A stretch of 64,000 nt of DNA, taken from JBBDMU01 sp040905685 (GTDB lineage: Bacteria; Bacteroidota; Rhodothermia; Balneolales; Natronogracilivirgulaceae). Of this stretch, positions 9,060 through 18,063 are shown piece by piece (positions within the stretch are counted from its first letter, which is position 1; the number at the start of each line of letters is the position of its first letter). The position numbers and the translations under genes are program-made. Under the pieces are notes generated by a model. That model searched no databases and was not told the DNA's origin. It saw only the letters and a list, made by a program, of their open reading frames with translations. The stretch is from the NCBI GenBank assembly GCA_040905685.1, contig JBBDRB010000083.1, forward strand, positions 33,218 through 97,217, in the 5' to 3' direction.

Positions 9060-10247
9060 TTAATTACGCAAATCCAGGGCCAGGGCCGCCAGCAGGGCCG
9101 TGCCGGTTTTCAGGCTTTTCTCATCGGCATTGTAACGGGGGTGGTGCCAGGAATAAAGCGATTCCGTATCTTCACTTCCGCTTCCCAGAAAGAAAAATGT
9201 GCCGGGAAAGTGCTGTTGATAAAAGGCGAAATCCTCGCCAGCCATTACCGGTCTTTCCAGCTCTATAAATTCGGTGCCGGGCAATAGTTTTGCGGCATGG
9301 ATAACCTTTTCCGCCGTTTCAGGGGTGTTGATGACGGCCGGATAGCCAGGATTAACTTCAAATTTATAATCCCCGCCGGCGCTCCGGCAGATACCGGAGG
9401 CGATATTTTCAATTTTTTCACAGATCAGCTTCGAAACGGCTTCATCGAATGTCCGGATGGTCCCGATCATGGTCACTTTTTCGGGAATGACATTATGAGC
9501 CGTTCCTCCTTCAATCTTACCGACCGTAAGCACGGCCATTTCGGTGGGATCGATGGAACGGCTGACGATGGATTGCATGGCTGTAATGATCTGCGCGGAA
9601 AGAACAATGGGATCTATAGCCGTATGGGGAGCAGCGGCATGGCCGCCTTTTCCGATCACGGTAAGCTGAAACTCATCCGGCCGGGCCATTATGGGGCCTT
9701 CTTTCAGGGCTATTTGCCCCGGCTTGAACCGGGGGTCGGTGTGCAGACCGTAAATGGCCTGTATGCCCAGGTCCTGAAGCACGCCCGTCTCCGATAGCAA
9801 CCGCCCGCCGCCTGGCAGTTTTTCTTCTCCAGCCTGAAAAATCAGGATGATCTTACCGTCTATTTCATCCTTCATTTCCGACAGGATCTTGGCCGTACCC
9901 AAAAGGTTTGCCGTATGCATATCATGTCCGCAGCAATGGGCCACACCCGGATTAAGAGATTTAAACGGGGCTTTATAGTCGCCTTCCTCTTCGATGGGAA
10001 GGGCATCAATATCGGCCCGCAGCCCGATCACCCGGTCCGATTCTTTGGAGCCTTCGATCACGGCCAGGCATCCGGTTTCCAGCGGACGAATAACTTCGAG
10101 TCCCAGGTCTTCGAGAAAATCGATGATGAATTTTGTCGTGTTATGTTCCTTGAAACTCAATTCCGGATTTTGATGCAGCCGCCTGCGGATTTGCACAAGT
10201 TCGGGATATATCTGTTCGGAGCGATCTTTAATTCTTTCTATTGACAT
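9060..10247 (-). CDS. M20 family metallopeptidase / N-acyl amino acid amidohydrolase
   Basis: Dinuclear metal hydrolase of the M20D group (hippurate or N-acyl-L-amino acid amidohydrolases). The 395 residues carry the N-terminal IRRRLHQNPELSFKE, the metal-site segments GLRADIDALPI and CCGHDMHTA, the general-base region QAGEE and the C-terminal metal histidine in SWHHPRYNADE. The dimerisation/lid domain GKGGHAAAPHTAIDPI is present. No signal peptide, so cytoplasmic. It lies 22 bases after ruvA and 7 bases before wbuC. The family cleaves acyl groups from amino acids or small peptides; the actual substrate is not evident. Confidence 0.9.
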   Translation of the reverse strand: MSIERIKDRSEQIYPELVQIRRRLHQNPELSFKEHNTTKFIIDFLEDLGLEVIRPLETGCLAVIEGSKESDRVIGLRADIDALPIEEEGDYKAPFKSLNPGVAHCCGHDMHTANLLGTAKILSEMKDEIDGKIILIFQAGEEKLPGGGRLLSETGVLQDLGIQAIYGLHTDPRFKPGQIALKEGPIMARPDEFQLTVIGKGGHAAAPHTAIDPIVLSAQIITAMQSIVSRSIDPTEMAVLTVGKIEGGTAHNVIPEKVTMIGTIRTFDEAVSKLICEKIENIASGICRSAGGDYKFEVNPGYPAVINTPETAEKVIHAAKLLPGTEFIELERPVMAGEDFAFYQQHFPGTFFFLGSGSEDTESLYSWHHPRYNADEKSLKTGTALLAALALDLRN

Positions 10248-10269
10248 AGGGCAATCAGGATAAAATAGG

Positions 10270-10869
10270 TTAGTTTAATACTTTGAGGGTAGCTTTAAGT
10301 AATGAAGTGACGTCTTTAAGTTCCGTTTCTGCCGTTTTAACGGCTTTAAGCACCGCCCTTTCGGCATCTGTTCTCCGGTAACCCAGCGACTCGAGGGCCG
10401 AGACCGTTTCGGTCTGAGCCAGTCCGTTAAGCGATGGGCGCACCGGGCCGTTTTGCGCCTCGGGGATCCCGCTGAGTTTGTCTTTCAGTTCCAGCACCAT
10501 GCGTTCAGCGGTTTTTTTACCAATGCCTGAAATTTTAGACAACTCTAGTACATCCTGGCGTATAATAGTATCGGTGAGCTCATCCGAGTTCATGCCGGAT
10601 AAAATGATGAGCGCCAGTCTGGGGCCGATCCCCTTGACCGTAAGCAGGGATTCAAACAGGCTCTTTTCTCCCGTGTTGGTAAAACCGAATAAGCTCTGTT
10701 CGGCTTCTGCAAAATGATGATGGGTGTACAGCTTAAGCTCGGTTCCCTCGGGCGGGAGGACACTAAACGTTTGCGTAGATATGCGGACCACATACCCGAT
10801 CCCCATTAGTTCAATGACAACATGGCCGGGATTTTTCAGAACCAATTTGCCTTTGACGTAAGCAATCAT
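10270..10869 (-). CDS. ruvA: Holliday junction branch migration protein RuvA
   Basis: RuvA tetramers bind four-way junctions and recruit the RuvB motor. The 199 residues show the N-terminal OB domain (MIAYVKGKLVLKNPGHVVIE), the two helix-hairpin-helix motifs (LLTVKGIGPRLALIIL and LSKISGIGKKTAERMVLEL) and the C-terminal domain III (ALESLGYRRTDAERAVLKA) that contacts RuvB. Length is typical. It seems to be the first gene of a minus-strand run with the M20, WbuC and GntR genes. ruvC is elsewhere, at 46872, and ruvB is not in the window. Confidence 0.95.
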   Translation of the reverse strand: MIAYVKGKLVLKNPGHVVIELMGIGYVVRISTQTFSVLPPEGTELKLYTHHHFAEAEQSLFGFTNTGEKSLFESLLTVKGIGPRLALIILSGMNSDELTDTIIRQDVLELSKISGIGKKTAERMVLELKDKLSGIPEAQNGPVRPSLNGLAQTETVSALESLGYRRTDAERAVLKAVKTAETELKDVTSLLKATLKVLN

Positions 10870-10985
10870 CTTTTTCGGATTGAGGGTTTGAACTTAAAGC
10901 TGCACGAGGCTAAAGATAGTAACAAATGTTTACTTTCCCTGTCCCTATCCTAAAAAAAATTAGCTTGCAACGGGGATTGAACAGC

Positions 10986-11345
10986 TCAGCCCAGCGTTTT
11001 CTGTATAGACCGCTGGAGCAATTCCATCTTCAGCGGCTTTACCAGATAATCAACAGGTTGTGTCCGCTCGCTGCGCTCCAGGGTCTGTTTATCGGAATTG
11101 CCGGACATATAAATAACCGGAACAGAGGATGATTCCCTGATCTTCTCTACCGTTTCAATTCCATCCATTGGGCCATTAAGCTTAATATCCACCAGTAACA
11201 GATCGAAGGAATGATTATGAAAGGCTTCAATGGCTTTTTCCCCCGACATTGCTATGTGGTTCGAAGTATATCCCATGCTTTCGAGATGATTTTCTATCAT
11301 TCTGGCAATGATAAATTCATCTTCAACAAGAAGAATATTTTTCAT
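10986..11345 (-). CDS. Single-domain response regulator
   Basis: A stand-alone receiver domain of 119 residues. The acidic pocket is E8/D9, the phosphorylation site is D53 (LLLVDIKLNG), and the conserved Ser81 and Lys103 (YLVKPLK) complete the active site. There is no output domain. Such proteins act as phosphotransfer intermediates or bind a partner directly. No histidine kinase is adjacent, so its partner is unknown. It is flanked by ruvA (same strand, upstream) and the divergent HAD phosphatase gene. Confidence 0.9.
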   Translation of the reverse strand: MKNILLVEDEFIIARMIENHLESMGYTSNHIAMSGEKAIEAFHNHSFDLLLVDIKLNGPMDGIETVEKIRESSSVPVIYMSGNSDKQTLERSERTQPVDYLVKPLKMELLQRSIQKTLG

Positions 11346-11457
11346 CGGTTTTGAATTTGTCTGATTTTCAATCTTAATTTATTACCCAAAAAGAACCCTG
11401 CAATATGCGTAAATTTTCCGGTAAATTCTCCTATTCTAAATCTTCGTACCGCATACT

Positions 11458-12030
11458 ATGAAAGCATTCTTTCTCGACCGGGACGGCACCGTTAATGAGG
11501 ATTACAATTTTGTCCACTCACCGGGACAATGGACCTGGTGTAAAGGTGCCATTGACGCCATACGGTGGATGAACCGCCACCAGTTCAAAGTCATTGTCGT
11601 CACCAACCAGTCGGGGGTCGTCCGGGGCCGGTATACCCTGGAAGAAGTCCGACGCCTGCACAGGTGGGTTGACCATCAGCTGAAGGACCATGACGCCCGG
11701 GTCGATGACTGGTTGACGGCCCCGTGGCATCCTGATTTTCATGAGGGCCGGGACCCTGCCCTGCTGAAAGACCGGAAACCGGAGATCGGCATGTTTGAAA
11801 AAGCAAGGGCAAAGTACGGGATCGATTACCGGCAAAGCCTGATGGCCGGGGATAAGGTCTCAGACCTTATCCCCGCCGTCAGGCTGGGCATTACCCCGTT
11901 TATGATACGATCCCGTTTCTGGGATCAGCAAGACCATGCCTGGGTCTGTGATAATAACATCGAGGTTTTTGATGATCTCGGAGCGGTGGTTAACCGGTTG
12001 GAGAAAGACAAAAGAAACCCGAACTCATAA
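11458..12030 (+). CDS. HAD-IIIA phosphatase (histidinol-phosphatase / GmhB-like)
   Basis: HAD-superfamily phosphatase of the GmhB/HisB-N type, 190 residues. Motif I is FFLDRDGTVNEDYNFV with the two catalytic aspartates, motif II is VVTNQSGVVRGRYT, motif III lysine is in RKPEIGM, and motif IV is MAGDKVSDLIPA. GmhB removes the 7-phosphate from heptose 1,7-bisphosphate and HisB-N acts on histidinol phosphate; the substrate here is unresolved. Unlike typical GmhB, the four-cysteine zinc loop is absent: the corresponding stretch APWHPDFHEGRDPALLKDRKP keeps histidines but no cysteine. The start is ATG 11458. It stands alone between divergent neighbours. Confidence 0.82.
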   Translation: MKAFFLDRDGTVNEDYNFVHSPGQWTWCKGAIDAIRWMNRHQFKVIVVTNQSGVVRGRYTLEEVRRLHRWVDHQLKDHDARVDDWLTAPWHPDFHEGRDPALLKDRKPEIGMFEKARAKYGIDYRQSLMAGDKVSDLIPAVRLGITPFMIRSRFWDQQDHAWVCDNNIEVFDDLGAVVNRLEKDKRNPNS

Positions 12031-12108
12031 GCGGGTTGATTATCACGGATCATGCTCATATTATGGTATATTCTGTCAACTGCAATATTATAGGGACACC
12101 CGTAAATT

Positions 12109-13077
12109 ATGAAGTATTTAACGGTAGCATTATTACTTCTGGTGCCGGCCGGACTGTTAAGTCCGGTTCAGGAAGTCATGGCACAGGAAGGGAAAGTACA
12201 GATTGCAAAATTAAGCGGTGACCGGACCGGATTTGAGTCCATCCGCGCAGAATTTAAAAAAAGAAATCCCGGCTATGATATGGCCTATCATTATGATACA
12301 CGTAAAATATCATCCGGGGATCACACCCGCGTGGTTTTTGTCCAGGAAATTGAAGGGATAACGAATCAGGATCAGACAGCCCGGGCTACGGTAACCGGCC
12401 GGCCGGGCGCTCCGAACCATTCGGAAGCCATCGTCGGTGATATCATCATCCTGCAAAAAGGGGAGATGCTGGAAACCGACGTTGAAACGGGCCTGCTGGT
12501 CTTTGATGTCCCCAGGGAGCCCGGCGCCGAGCTGCCGGGCTTCATACGCCCCGACTGGGACCCCAAAATTACCGATGTTCCGGGAGGCTGTGCAACGGAT
12601 ATCGATGCATACCGGCGCATTTTGCTAACCTGGAGAGAAGAAGTCGGCACCTACATCTACCATGCTCTGAATGCCCACCGGGTCCGGATCAGGGACTCCT
12701 TCAGCCACTACCATCCGGCAGAGGGCGGCTTTGATGAATTTTACCTTGTTCAGATGACCGAGCCGGGGGCCAGGATCATTACCAGCGAGCAAACCGCACT
12801 GATCAAAGAACCGGGATCGGTGGAAAAAGCCCAGGTTGAGGATTTGATGCAGGAATACGATCTGGAAGTAGGGGATCTGATCTATTTGCCCCGGGGGGTG
12901 GTACACCGTGGAGTTGGCGGTGTTGTGGCTCAGGTGATAACCGTACCGGGGTTCATACCGGGTAGTGAAATAGGGGTGGATCATCATTTGCGTGCTATTA
13001 ACGAGCGCCTGGGCCTGGCGGGAAAGGAGGCTTTGCCTTATAATGTGGAATCTTCCGATCACGCGGTAATACGGTGA
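12109..13077 (+). CDS. Secreted cupin-domain protein
   Basis: The 322 residues start with a signal peptide (MKYLTVALLLLVPAGLLSPVQEVMAQ), so the protein is exported. A cupin barrel in the second half carries the metal-type histidines in RDSFSHYHPAEGGFDEFYLV and LPRGVVHRGVGG, spaced as in cupin motifs 1 and 2. The first half (residues about 30-150) looks like a second, less conserved cupin-like beta region. The gene begins the block with the ThuA-like and cytochrome genes, 29 bases before the former. I infer a periplasmic sugar-related enzyme or binding protein, but the reaction is unknown. Confidence 0.75.
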   Translation: MKYLTVALLLLVPAGLLSPVQEVMAQEGKVQIAKLSGDRTGFESIRAEFKKRNPGYDMAYHYDTRKISSGDHTRVVFVQEIEGITNQDQTARATVTGRPGAPNHSEAIVGDIIILQKGEMLETDVETGLLVFDVPREPGAELPGFIRPDWDPKITDVPGGCATDIDAYRRILLTWREEVGTYIYHALNAHRVRIRDSFSHYHPAEGGFDEFYLVQMTEPGARIITSEQTALIKEPGSVEKAQVEDLMQEYDLEVGDLIYLPRGVVHRGVGGVVAQVITVPGFIPGSEIGVDHHLRAINERLGLAGKEALPYNVESSDHAVIR

Positions 13078-13106
13078 TTGATATTTAAAACATAAAACCA
13101 GCATCT

Positions 13107-13856
13107 ATGAAAAAGTTTGTGATACCGTATTTCCTGTTATTATTATCTCTGACCATGGCAGCATATTCGCCCGTCGAAGAACCTCCGGTAAAAGCGCTTC
13201 TGATTACAGGCGGAGGCTGGCATGATTACGAGACACAGGAAAAACTGCTCATCGAAGCGCTCAGCGAGCGTATCAATATAGAATGGACGATCATCCATGA
13301 AGGTGACGGTGAGCCAGACCATCATACATCGGTCCTGCTGGAAGACAACTGGGCTGCCGGCTATGATGTTATTATTCACAATTCCGGATTTGGCCGGGTT
13401 ACCGACCCGGACTTTGTTAAACACTTTGTGGCTCACCATGAGGGTACCCCGGCTGTGCTGGTGCATGCGGCCGTGCACAGTTATCGTTATGCCGAACCGG
13501 CCGATCCCTGGTTTGAATTTATGGGGCTTCAGTCAATGAGGCATGAAAGCCAGCGCCGGTTCGAACTGGAGAATATAGCCCCTGAACACCCGGTCATGCG
13601 CAGCTTTCCCGAAACCTGGCAGACGCCCGTTGACGAGGTGTACATCATTGAAAGGATTTGGGGAGATATTACCCCGCTGGCCCGGGCCTATGGCGTCGAT
13701 ACGGAAGCCTACCATCCGGTGACCTGGACCCACGAGTTTAACGGAACCAAAGTCTTCGCGACCTCTCTGGGCCATAACAATGAGATGTTCAGCCAGACCG
13801 AATTTTTGGATATGGTAGCCAACGGTGTGCTCTGGGCCACGGAAAGACTAAACTGA
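13107..13856 (+). CDS. ThuA-like domain protein, secreted
   Basis: A 249-residue protein with an N-terminal signal segment (KFVIPYFLLLLSLTMAAYS) followed by a ThuA-like fold, a class I glutamine amidotransferase-like domain associated with trehalose and other sugar use in Rhizobium, Bacteroidota and Planctomycetota. The features KALLITGGGWHDYETQEKLL, the Asp/His-rich segment DGEPDHHTS and VTWTHEFNGTKVFATSLGHN at the end are family hallmarks. It is 29 bases after the cupin gene and 40 bases before the HEAT/cytochrome gene. ThuA proteins are often neighbours or fusion partners of such dehydrogenases, which supports a joint periplasmic carbohydrate-oxidation role. Confidence 0.85.
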   Translation: MKKFVIPYFLLLLSLTMAAYSPVEEPPVKALLITGGGWHDYETQEKLLIEALSERINIEWTIIHEGDGEPDHHTSVLLEDNWAAGYDVIIHNSGFGRVTDPDFVKHFVAHHEGTPAVLVHAAVHSYRYAEPADPWFEFMGLQSMRHESQRRFELENIAPEHPVMRSFPETWQTPVDEVYIIERIWGDITPLARAYGVDTEAYHPVTWTHEFNGTKVFATSLGHNNEMFSQTEFLDMVANGVLWATERLN

Positions 13857-13896
13857 TCGCTCATCCAATCTCCGGCACTTATAAAATAACCAGTTA

Positions 13897-16800
13897 ATGA
13901 CAGCCTTAAAACGACCGGCATCCGGTCAGTACCCTGTTTCCCCGTCGGCCTTTATCACCTTTTGCATACTTGTCCCGGTCATTTTATCCGCATGTTCCGG
14001 TAAATCCCAGGAAGCGTCCGTTACCCTATCCGTGAGCGATGAGCAGGCCGGACAATCCTCCAGGGCAGCCCTGGAGGAAGTTTCCCCCACCGTTCACGCC
14101 GGTGACCTGGATATTTCCCTGTGGGCATCCGAAGAACTGGTGGCCGACCCGGTTGCCCTTCACGTCGATCATCAGGGAAGGGTATGGATTACCAGTACCG
14201 AGCGAAGACGTAAGGGTGACATTGACATCCGCGGACACCGTGACTGGATGATCGAATCCATGGCCATGGAGACGGTTGAAGACCGGAGGGCGTTTCTGCA
14301 TGAAAAACTGGCCCCGGAAAAAAGCGCTGAAAATCAATGGCTGCTGGACCGTTTTGAAAACGGCACGCAAACCTGGCCCGACCTTACCACGGTCAAAGAG
14401 TCCGTTTACCGGCTGGAGGACCTGACCGGAAACGGGTATGCCAATGAATCGGATTTATTCATCAAAGATTTCAACGAAGAAATAACAGATGTTGCCGGGG
14501 CGATACTCTACCATGAAGGCGATGTCTTTCTGGGCGTTTCTCCCGACCTGTGGCGGATCAGGGACCAGGACGGTGACGGACGTGCAGACTCGAAAGAGTC
14601 CATCAGCCATGGCTACGGGGTTCATCTTGGATTTGGCGGACACGGGATGTCCGGGCTGACGCTGGGCCCGGACGGGCGTATCTATTGGTCTGTCGGGGAT
14701 GTGGGTGCCAACATCACCGATAAGGAAGGCCGGCAGTGGAGCTACCCCAACGAGGGGGTCATCGTGCGCTCGGAACCCGACGGAAGCAATTTTGAAGTCT
14801 ATGCCGCCGGACTCCGAAATACGCATGAGTTCACGTTTGACAAGTACGGCAACCTGATTACCGTTGACAATGACGGTGACCATGACGGGGAGCAGGAACG
14901 GATCGTATACCTGGTGGACGGTTCCGACAGCGGATGGCGGATAAACTGGCAGTTTGGAAAATATACGGATCCGAAGAACAATGACTACAAGGTTCTGATG
15001 GAGGAGGATTATCATAAGCCCCGGTTTGACGATCAGGCCGCCCATATTCTTCCCCCCCTGGCCAGCTATCACAGCGGTCCGACGGGCATGTCCTATAACC
15101 CGGGTACCGCTCTGAGTGATAAATGGAAGGATCACTTTTTCATGATCTCCTTCAGAGGATCAGCCGTAAATTCGGCGCTGTTTGCTTTTACCCTCACCCC
15201 GAGCGGAGCGTCATTTGAACTGGACACCGACCAGATGGTCATGGAGGGCATTCTGGGGACCGGCATGCATTTCGGTCCCGACGGCGCCCTGTATTTTGCC
15301 GACTGGATCGAAGGCTGGGAGACAAAAGGCCGTGGGCGTATATGGAAAATGGACACTGTTGCCGACAGGCAATCGGCGATCCGGACGGAAACAAAAAATC
15401 TGCTCGGAGAAGATTTTAACGGCCGGTCACCCGATGAGCTGCTAGGCCTGCTCCGGCACGCCGATATGCGGGTTCGTAAAAAGGCCCAATTCGAACTGGC
15501 CGGCAGGAATGAAACACAAACGCTGCTCCGGGCCCTGGAGCAACAGGACCATCAGCTGGCCCGGGTCCATGGAATCTGGGGGTTAGCTCAAATCGGACGG
15601 AAAACGCTGGCTGCGGTCGAACCGCTGGCCGGATACCTGGACGATCCCGATCCGGAGATCCGGGCCCAGGCCGCAAAAATGCTGGGCGATGTCCGCTACA
15701 GCCCGGCCGGCGATGCCCTTATCCCCCTGCTGGAAGATGACCATGCCCGGGTTCGGCTCATGGCCACCGAGGCACTGGGGAGACTGGCCTATCGCAGGGC
15801 CCTTCAGCCGGTGACAGAGATGCTTCAGGCCAATGACGACGAGGATGTGTATCTGCGCCATAGCGGGGCCATTGCCCTGGCCCGTTTCGGGGATGGCGAA
15901 GCGGTGGCCGGTCTTGCCACCCATCCCTCCCGCGCCGTCCGCATAGCCGCCGTGGTGGCCCTGAAAAGGCTTGGCCATCCGGGCGCCGCACGGTTTCTGA
16001 ATGATGAGGATGAATTTATCGTGACCAATGCCGCCCGGGCTATCAACGATGATATCTTTATAGAAGAGGCTATACCTGATCTTGCGCGCATGCTCGATCA
16101 AAGCCGGTTTACCAATGAACCCCTCCTCCGGCGCTCCATTAACGCAAACCTGTTCAGCGGTACACCGGCCGATGCCCGAAGGCTGGCGGCCTTTTCCATC
16201 CGGGACGACATTTCGGAGGAGCTGAGGATCGAAGCGCTGAGTACCCTTTCTGTATGGCCGGAACCGTCGGTGCTTGACCGGGTTACGGGCATGCACAGGG
16301 GACAGGTCCAAAATAGCCTGGAGGATGCCCACGATGCCCTGGAGCCGGTCATTGCACAGCATTTAGCCGGCCACAGCCCTGCGCTGAAGATGGCTTGCCT
16401 TAAAACAGCAAGTCTTTTGCGGTATACGGGCGTCGTGTCTGAGGTTGCAGACCTTTTAGCCCATGATCCCTCGGCCGAGGTACGCATAGCCTCCCTGACG
16501 GCCCTTCTCGAAATGGGTTACGACAGCATCGGTGAGGTTATCGCCATTGCTTTGGATGATGAGGACCGGGATGTGCGGATGTATGCCCTGAGCCTGATCA
16601 CTAATCTGGACCTTCCGGCCCCGGAGCAGGTCGGCATGCTGGAAAACACTCTGGAAAACGGATCGGTAGCAGAGCAGCAAACCGCCCTGGAAACCCTCGG
16701 TACAATCGATGACCCCTCATCCATTGCCGCCCTGGACCGGCAGTTGGAGTTGCTGATAGCCGGAACATTGCCTCCGGAAATTCAGCTGGACCTCATGCTG

Positions 16801-17343
16801 GCCGTAAAGGCCGTTCATTCTCAGTCGCTGGAGGACAAACTCGGGCAGTATGAAACCGGTAAATCCAGGGAAGATTCCCTGTCCTATTACCAGGCCTCCC
16901 TGCACGGCGGGGATGCGGAGGTTGGCCGCCGGATATTTTACCGTCACGAAGGGGCCCAGTGCATCCGCTGCCATGCTGTCGGCGGCGACGGAAGTGAGGT
17001 TGGTCCGGACCTGGAAGCGGCCGGATCCCGGTTGACACGCGAGGAAATGCTGGAGGCCATGGTGGATCCGGCAGCCAGCCTGGCGTTCGGCTACGGTGTC
17101 GTGGCCCTGAGGCTGAACGACGGGGAAACCGTACGGGGCATTCTGGTCGGGGAGACCGATACGCAGATCACGGTGAAGGCAGGCGATCAGCAGGTGGAAG
17201 TGGATAAAACCCGCATCAGCGAACGCGTCAACTCTCCGTCAGGCATGCCGGCAATGGGAACTTATCTGACGCGCAGTGAACTTCGTGACCTGGTCGAGTT
17301 TCTGGTATCGCTGAAAGCTACCGGCGTATCGGTCAGTCAGTGA
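13897..17343 (+). CDS. PVC-type membrane-bound dehydrogenase with HEAT repeats and cytochrome c
   Basis: A 1148-residue lipoprotein (lipobox VILSAC, Cys33). In order: a beta-propeller of the glucose/sorbosone dehydrogenase type (residues about 70-480, with GVHLGFGGHGMSGLTLGPDGRIYWSVGD and GPTGMSYNPG), a HEAT-repeat array (about 510-1000, repeats such as PEIRAQAAKMLGDVRYSP and ARVRLMATEALGRLAYRRA), then a heme-binding domain with one CxxCH site (CIRCH, C1022/C1025/H1026) and a following region (MVDPAASLAFGYGVVAL) typical of this family. Known relatives are numerous in Planctomycetota and Bacteroidota and probably oxidise sugars, passing electrons to the cytochrome. It is the last gene of the cupin-ThuA block and is followed by a terminator. 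Confidence 0.9.
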   Translation: MTALKRPASGQYPVSPSAFITFCILVPVILSACSGKSQEASVTLSVSDEQAGQSSRAALEEVSPTVHAGDLDISLWASEELVADPVALHVDHQGRVWITSTERRRKGDIDIRGHRDWMIESMAMETVEDRRAFLHEKLAPEKSAENQWLLDRFENGTQTWPDLTTVKESVYRLEDLTGNGYANESDLFIKDFNEEITDVAGAILYHEGDVFLGVSPDLWRIRDQDGDGRADSKESISHGYGVHLGFGGHGMSGLTLGPDGRIYWSVGDVGANITDKEGRQWSYPNEGVIVRSEPDGSNFEVYAAGLRNTHEFTFDKYGNLITVDNDGDHDGEQERIVYLVDGSDSGWRINWQFGKYTDPKNNDYKVLMEEDYHKPRFDDQAAHILPPLASYHSGPTGMSYNPGTALSDKWKDHFFMISFRGSAVNSALFAFTLTPSGASFELDTDQMVMEGILGTGMHFGPDGALYFADWIEGWETKGRGRIWKMDTVADRQSAIRTETKNLLGEDFNGRSPDELLGLLRHADMRVRKKAQFELAGRNETQTLLRALEQQDHQLARVHGIWGLAQIGRKTLAAVEPLAGYLDDPDPEIRAQAAKMLGDVRYSPAGDALIPLLEDDHARVRLMATEALGRLAYRRALQPVTEMLQANDDEDVYLRHSGAIALARFGDGEAVAGLATHPSRAVRIAAVVALKRLGHPGAARFLNDEDEFIVTNAARAINDDIFIEEAIPDLARMLDQSRFTNEPLLRRSINANLFSGTPADARRLAAFSIRDDISEELRIEALSTLSVWPEPSVLDRVTGMHRGQVQNSLEDAHDALEPVIAQHLAGHSPALKMACLKTASLLRYTGVVSEVADLLAHDPSAEVRIASLTALLEMGYDSIGEVIAIALDDEDRDVRMYALSLITNLDLPAPEQVGMLENTLENGSVAEQQTALETLGTIDDPSSIAALDRQLELLIAGTLPPEIQLDLMLAVKAVHSQSLEDKLGQYETGKSREDSLSYYQASLHGGDAEVGRRIFYRHEGAQCIRCHAVGGDGSEVGPDLEAAGSRLTREEMLEAMVDPAASLAFGYGVVALRLNDGETVRGILVGETDTQITVKAGDQQVEVDKTRISERVNSPSGMPAMGTYLTRSELRDLVEFLVSLKATGVSVSQ

Positions 17344-17360
17344 GCTTTATCTGTATCAAC

Positions 17361-17390
17361 CAGAGCCAAAGGTTCTGATTTTTCCCTTTT
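17361..17390 (+). terminator. Rho-independent terminator after the dehydrogenase operon
   Basis: A 7-bp stem CAGAGCC-AAA-GGTTCTG (17361-17377, one G-T pair) is followed by ATTTTTCCCTTTTTT. It lies 17 bases after the stop of the 1148-residue gene and before frr, so it separates the two transcription units. Confidence 0.75.
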
Positions 17391-17440
17391 TTAGCTTATC
17401 TTTTTAGCGGATATCCAATTATAACCAACCATACTGCTTT

Positions 17441-18007
17441 ATGCTTCCTGAACTTAAAGAACATTACGATCTGGCGAATATGGAGATGAAAGAGGCTATC
17501 AATTTTCTTAAGCGCGAACTTTCCCACATCAGGGCCGGAAAAGCAACCCCAAGCCTGCTGGATGGGGTCAAAGTTGATTACTATGGTGCCAGTGTTCCCC
17601 TGAACCAACTCGCCAATATAACCGCCCCGGAAGCCCGGCTGCTTAAGGTTGAACCCTTTGACAAGACCAGCATCGGGGAAATAGAAAAGGCCATCATGGC
17701 CTCCGGACTCGGGCTCAATCCCCAGAACGACGGTGCTGTTATCCGGATACCATTGCCGCTGCTGTCGGAGGAGCGCCGGAAGGAACTCGTGAAAGTGGCC
17801 CGGGATAAATCCGAACAGGCAAGGGTAAGCGTGCGCAATGCACGCAGGGATGCCAAGGAGCTGGTGAAGAAAACGATGAAAGAAGATTCCTTGCCGGAAG
17901 ATTCCCGCTTTGAAGCTGAAGATGAAATCCAGAAACTGACGGATGAGTTCAATAAAACCATTGAAGAACTTTTAACGGCAAAAGAAAAAGAAATTCTGAC
18001 GGTCTGA
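17441..18007 (+). CDS. frr: Ribosome recycling factor
   Basis: RRF splits post-termination ribosomes together with EF-G. The 188 residues match the family along the full length: the N-terminal helix (MKEAINFLKRELSHIRAGKATPSLLDGVKVDYYG), the conserved PLNQLANITAPEARLL in domain II, and the C-terminal helix with SEERRKELVKVARDKSEQARVSVRNARRDA. Start ATG 17441. It is followed by smc after a 56-base spacer holding a small hairpin without a T-run. pyrH and tsf, frequent neighbours elsewhere, are not here. Confidence 0.96.
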   Translation: MLPELKEHYDLANMEMKEAINFLKRELSHIRAGKATPSLLDGVKVDYYGASVPLNQLANITAPEARLLKVEPFDKTSIGEIEKAIMASGLGLNPQNDGAVIRIPLPLLSEERRKELVKVARDKSEQARVSVRNARRDAKELVKKTMKEDSLPEDSRFEAEDEIQKLTDEFNKTIEELLTAKEKEILTV

Positions 18008-18012
18008 ACCCT

Positions 18013-18032
18013 ACCGCTTTCAATGAAGCGGT
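18013..18032 (+). other. Small hairpin between frr and smc
   Basis: A perfect 7-bp inverted repeat ACCGCTT-TCAATG-AAGCGGT lies five bases after the frr stop. It has no following T-run, so it is not a convincing intrinsic terminator; it could stabilise the 3' end of the frr message or attenuate transcription into smc. Confidence 0.4.
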
Positions 18033-18063
18033 GGAGAATATATAACCTGTTAACAACTGATTA

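Noticed and set aside
15583..16362. 259-residue minus-strand frame opposite the HEAT repeats
   Set aside because: Lies entirely inside the 1148-residue gene and its residues show only the low-complexity reverse of HEAT codons.
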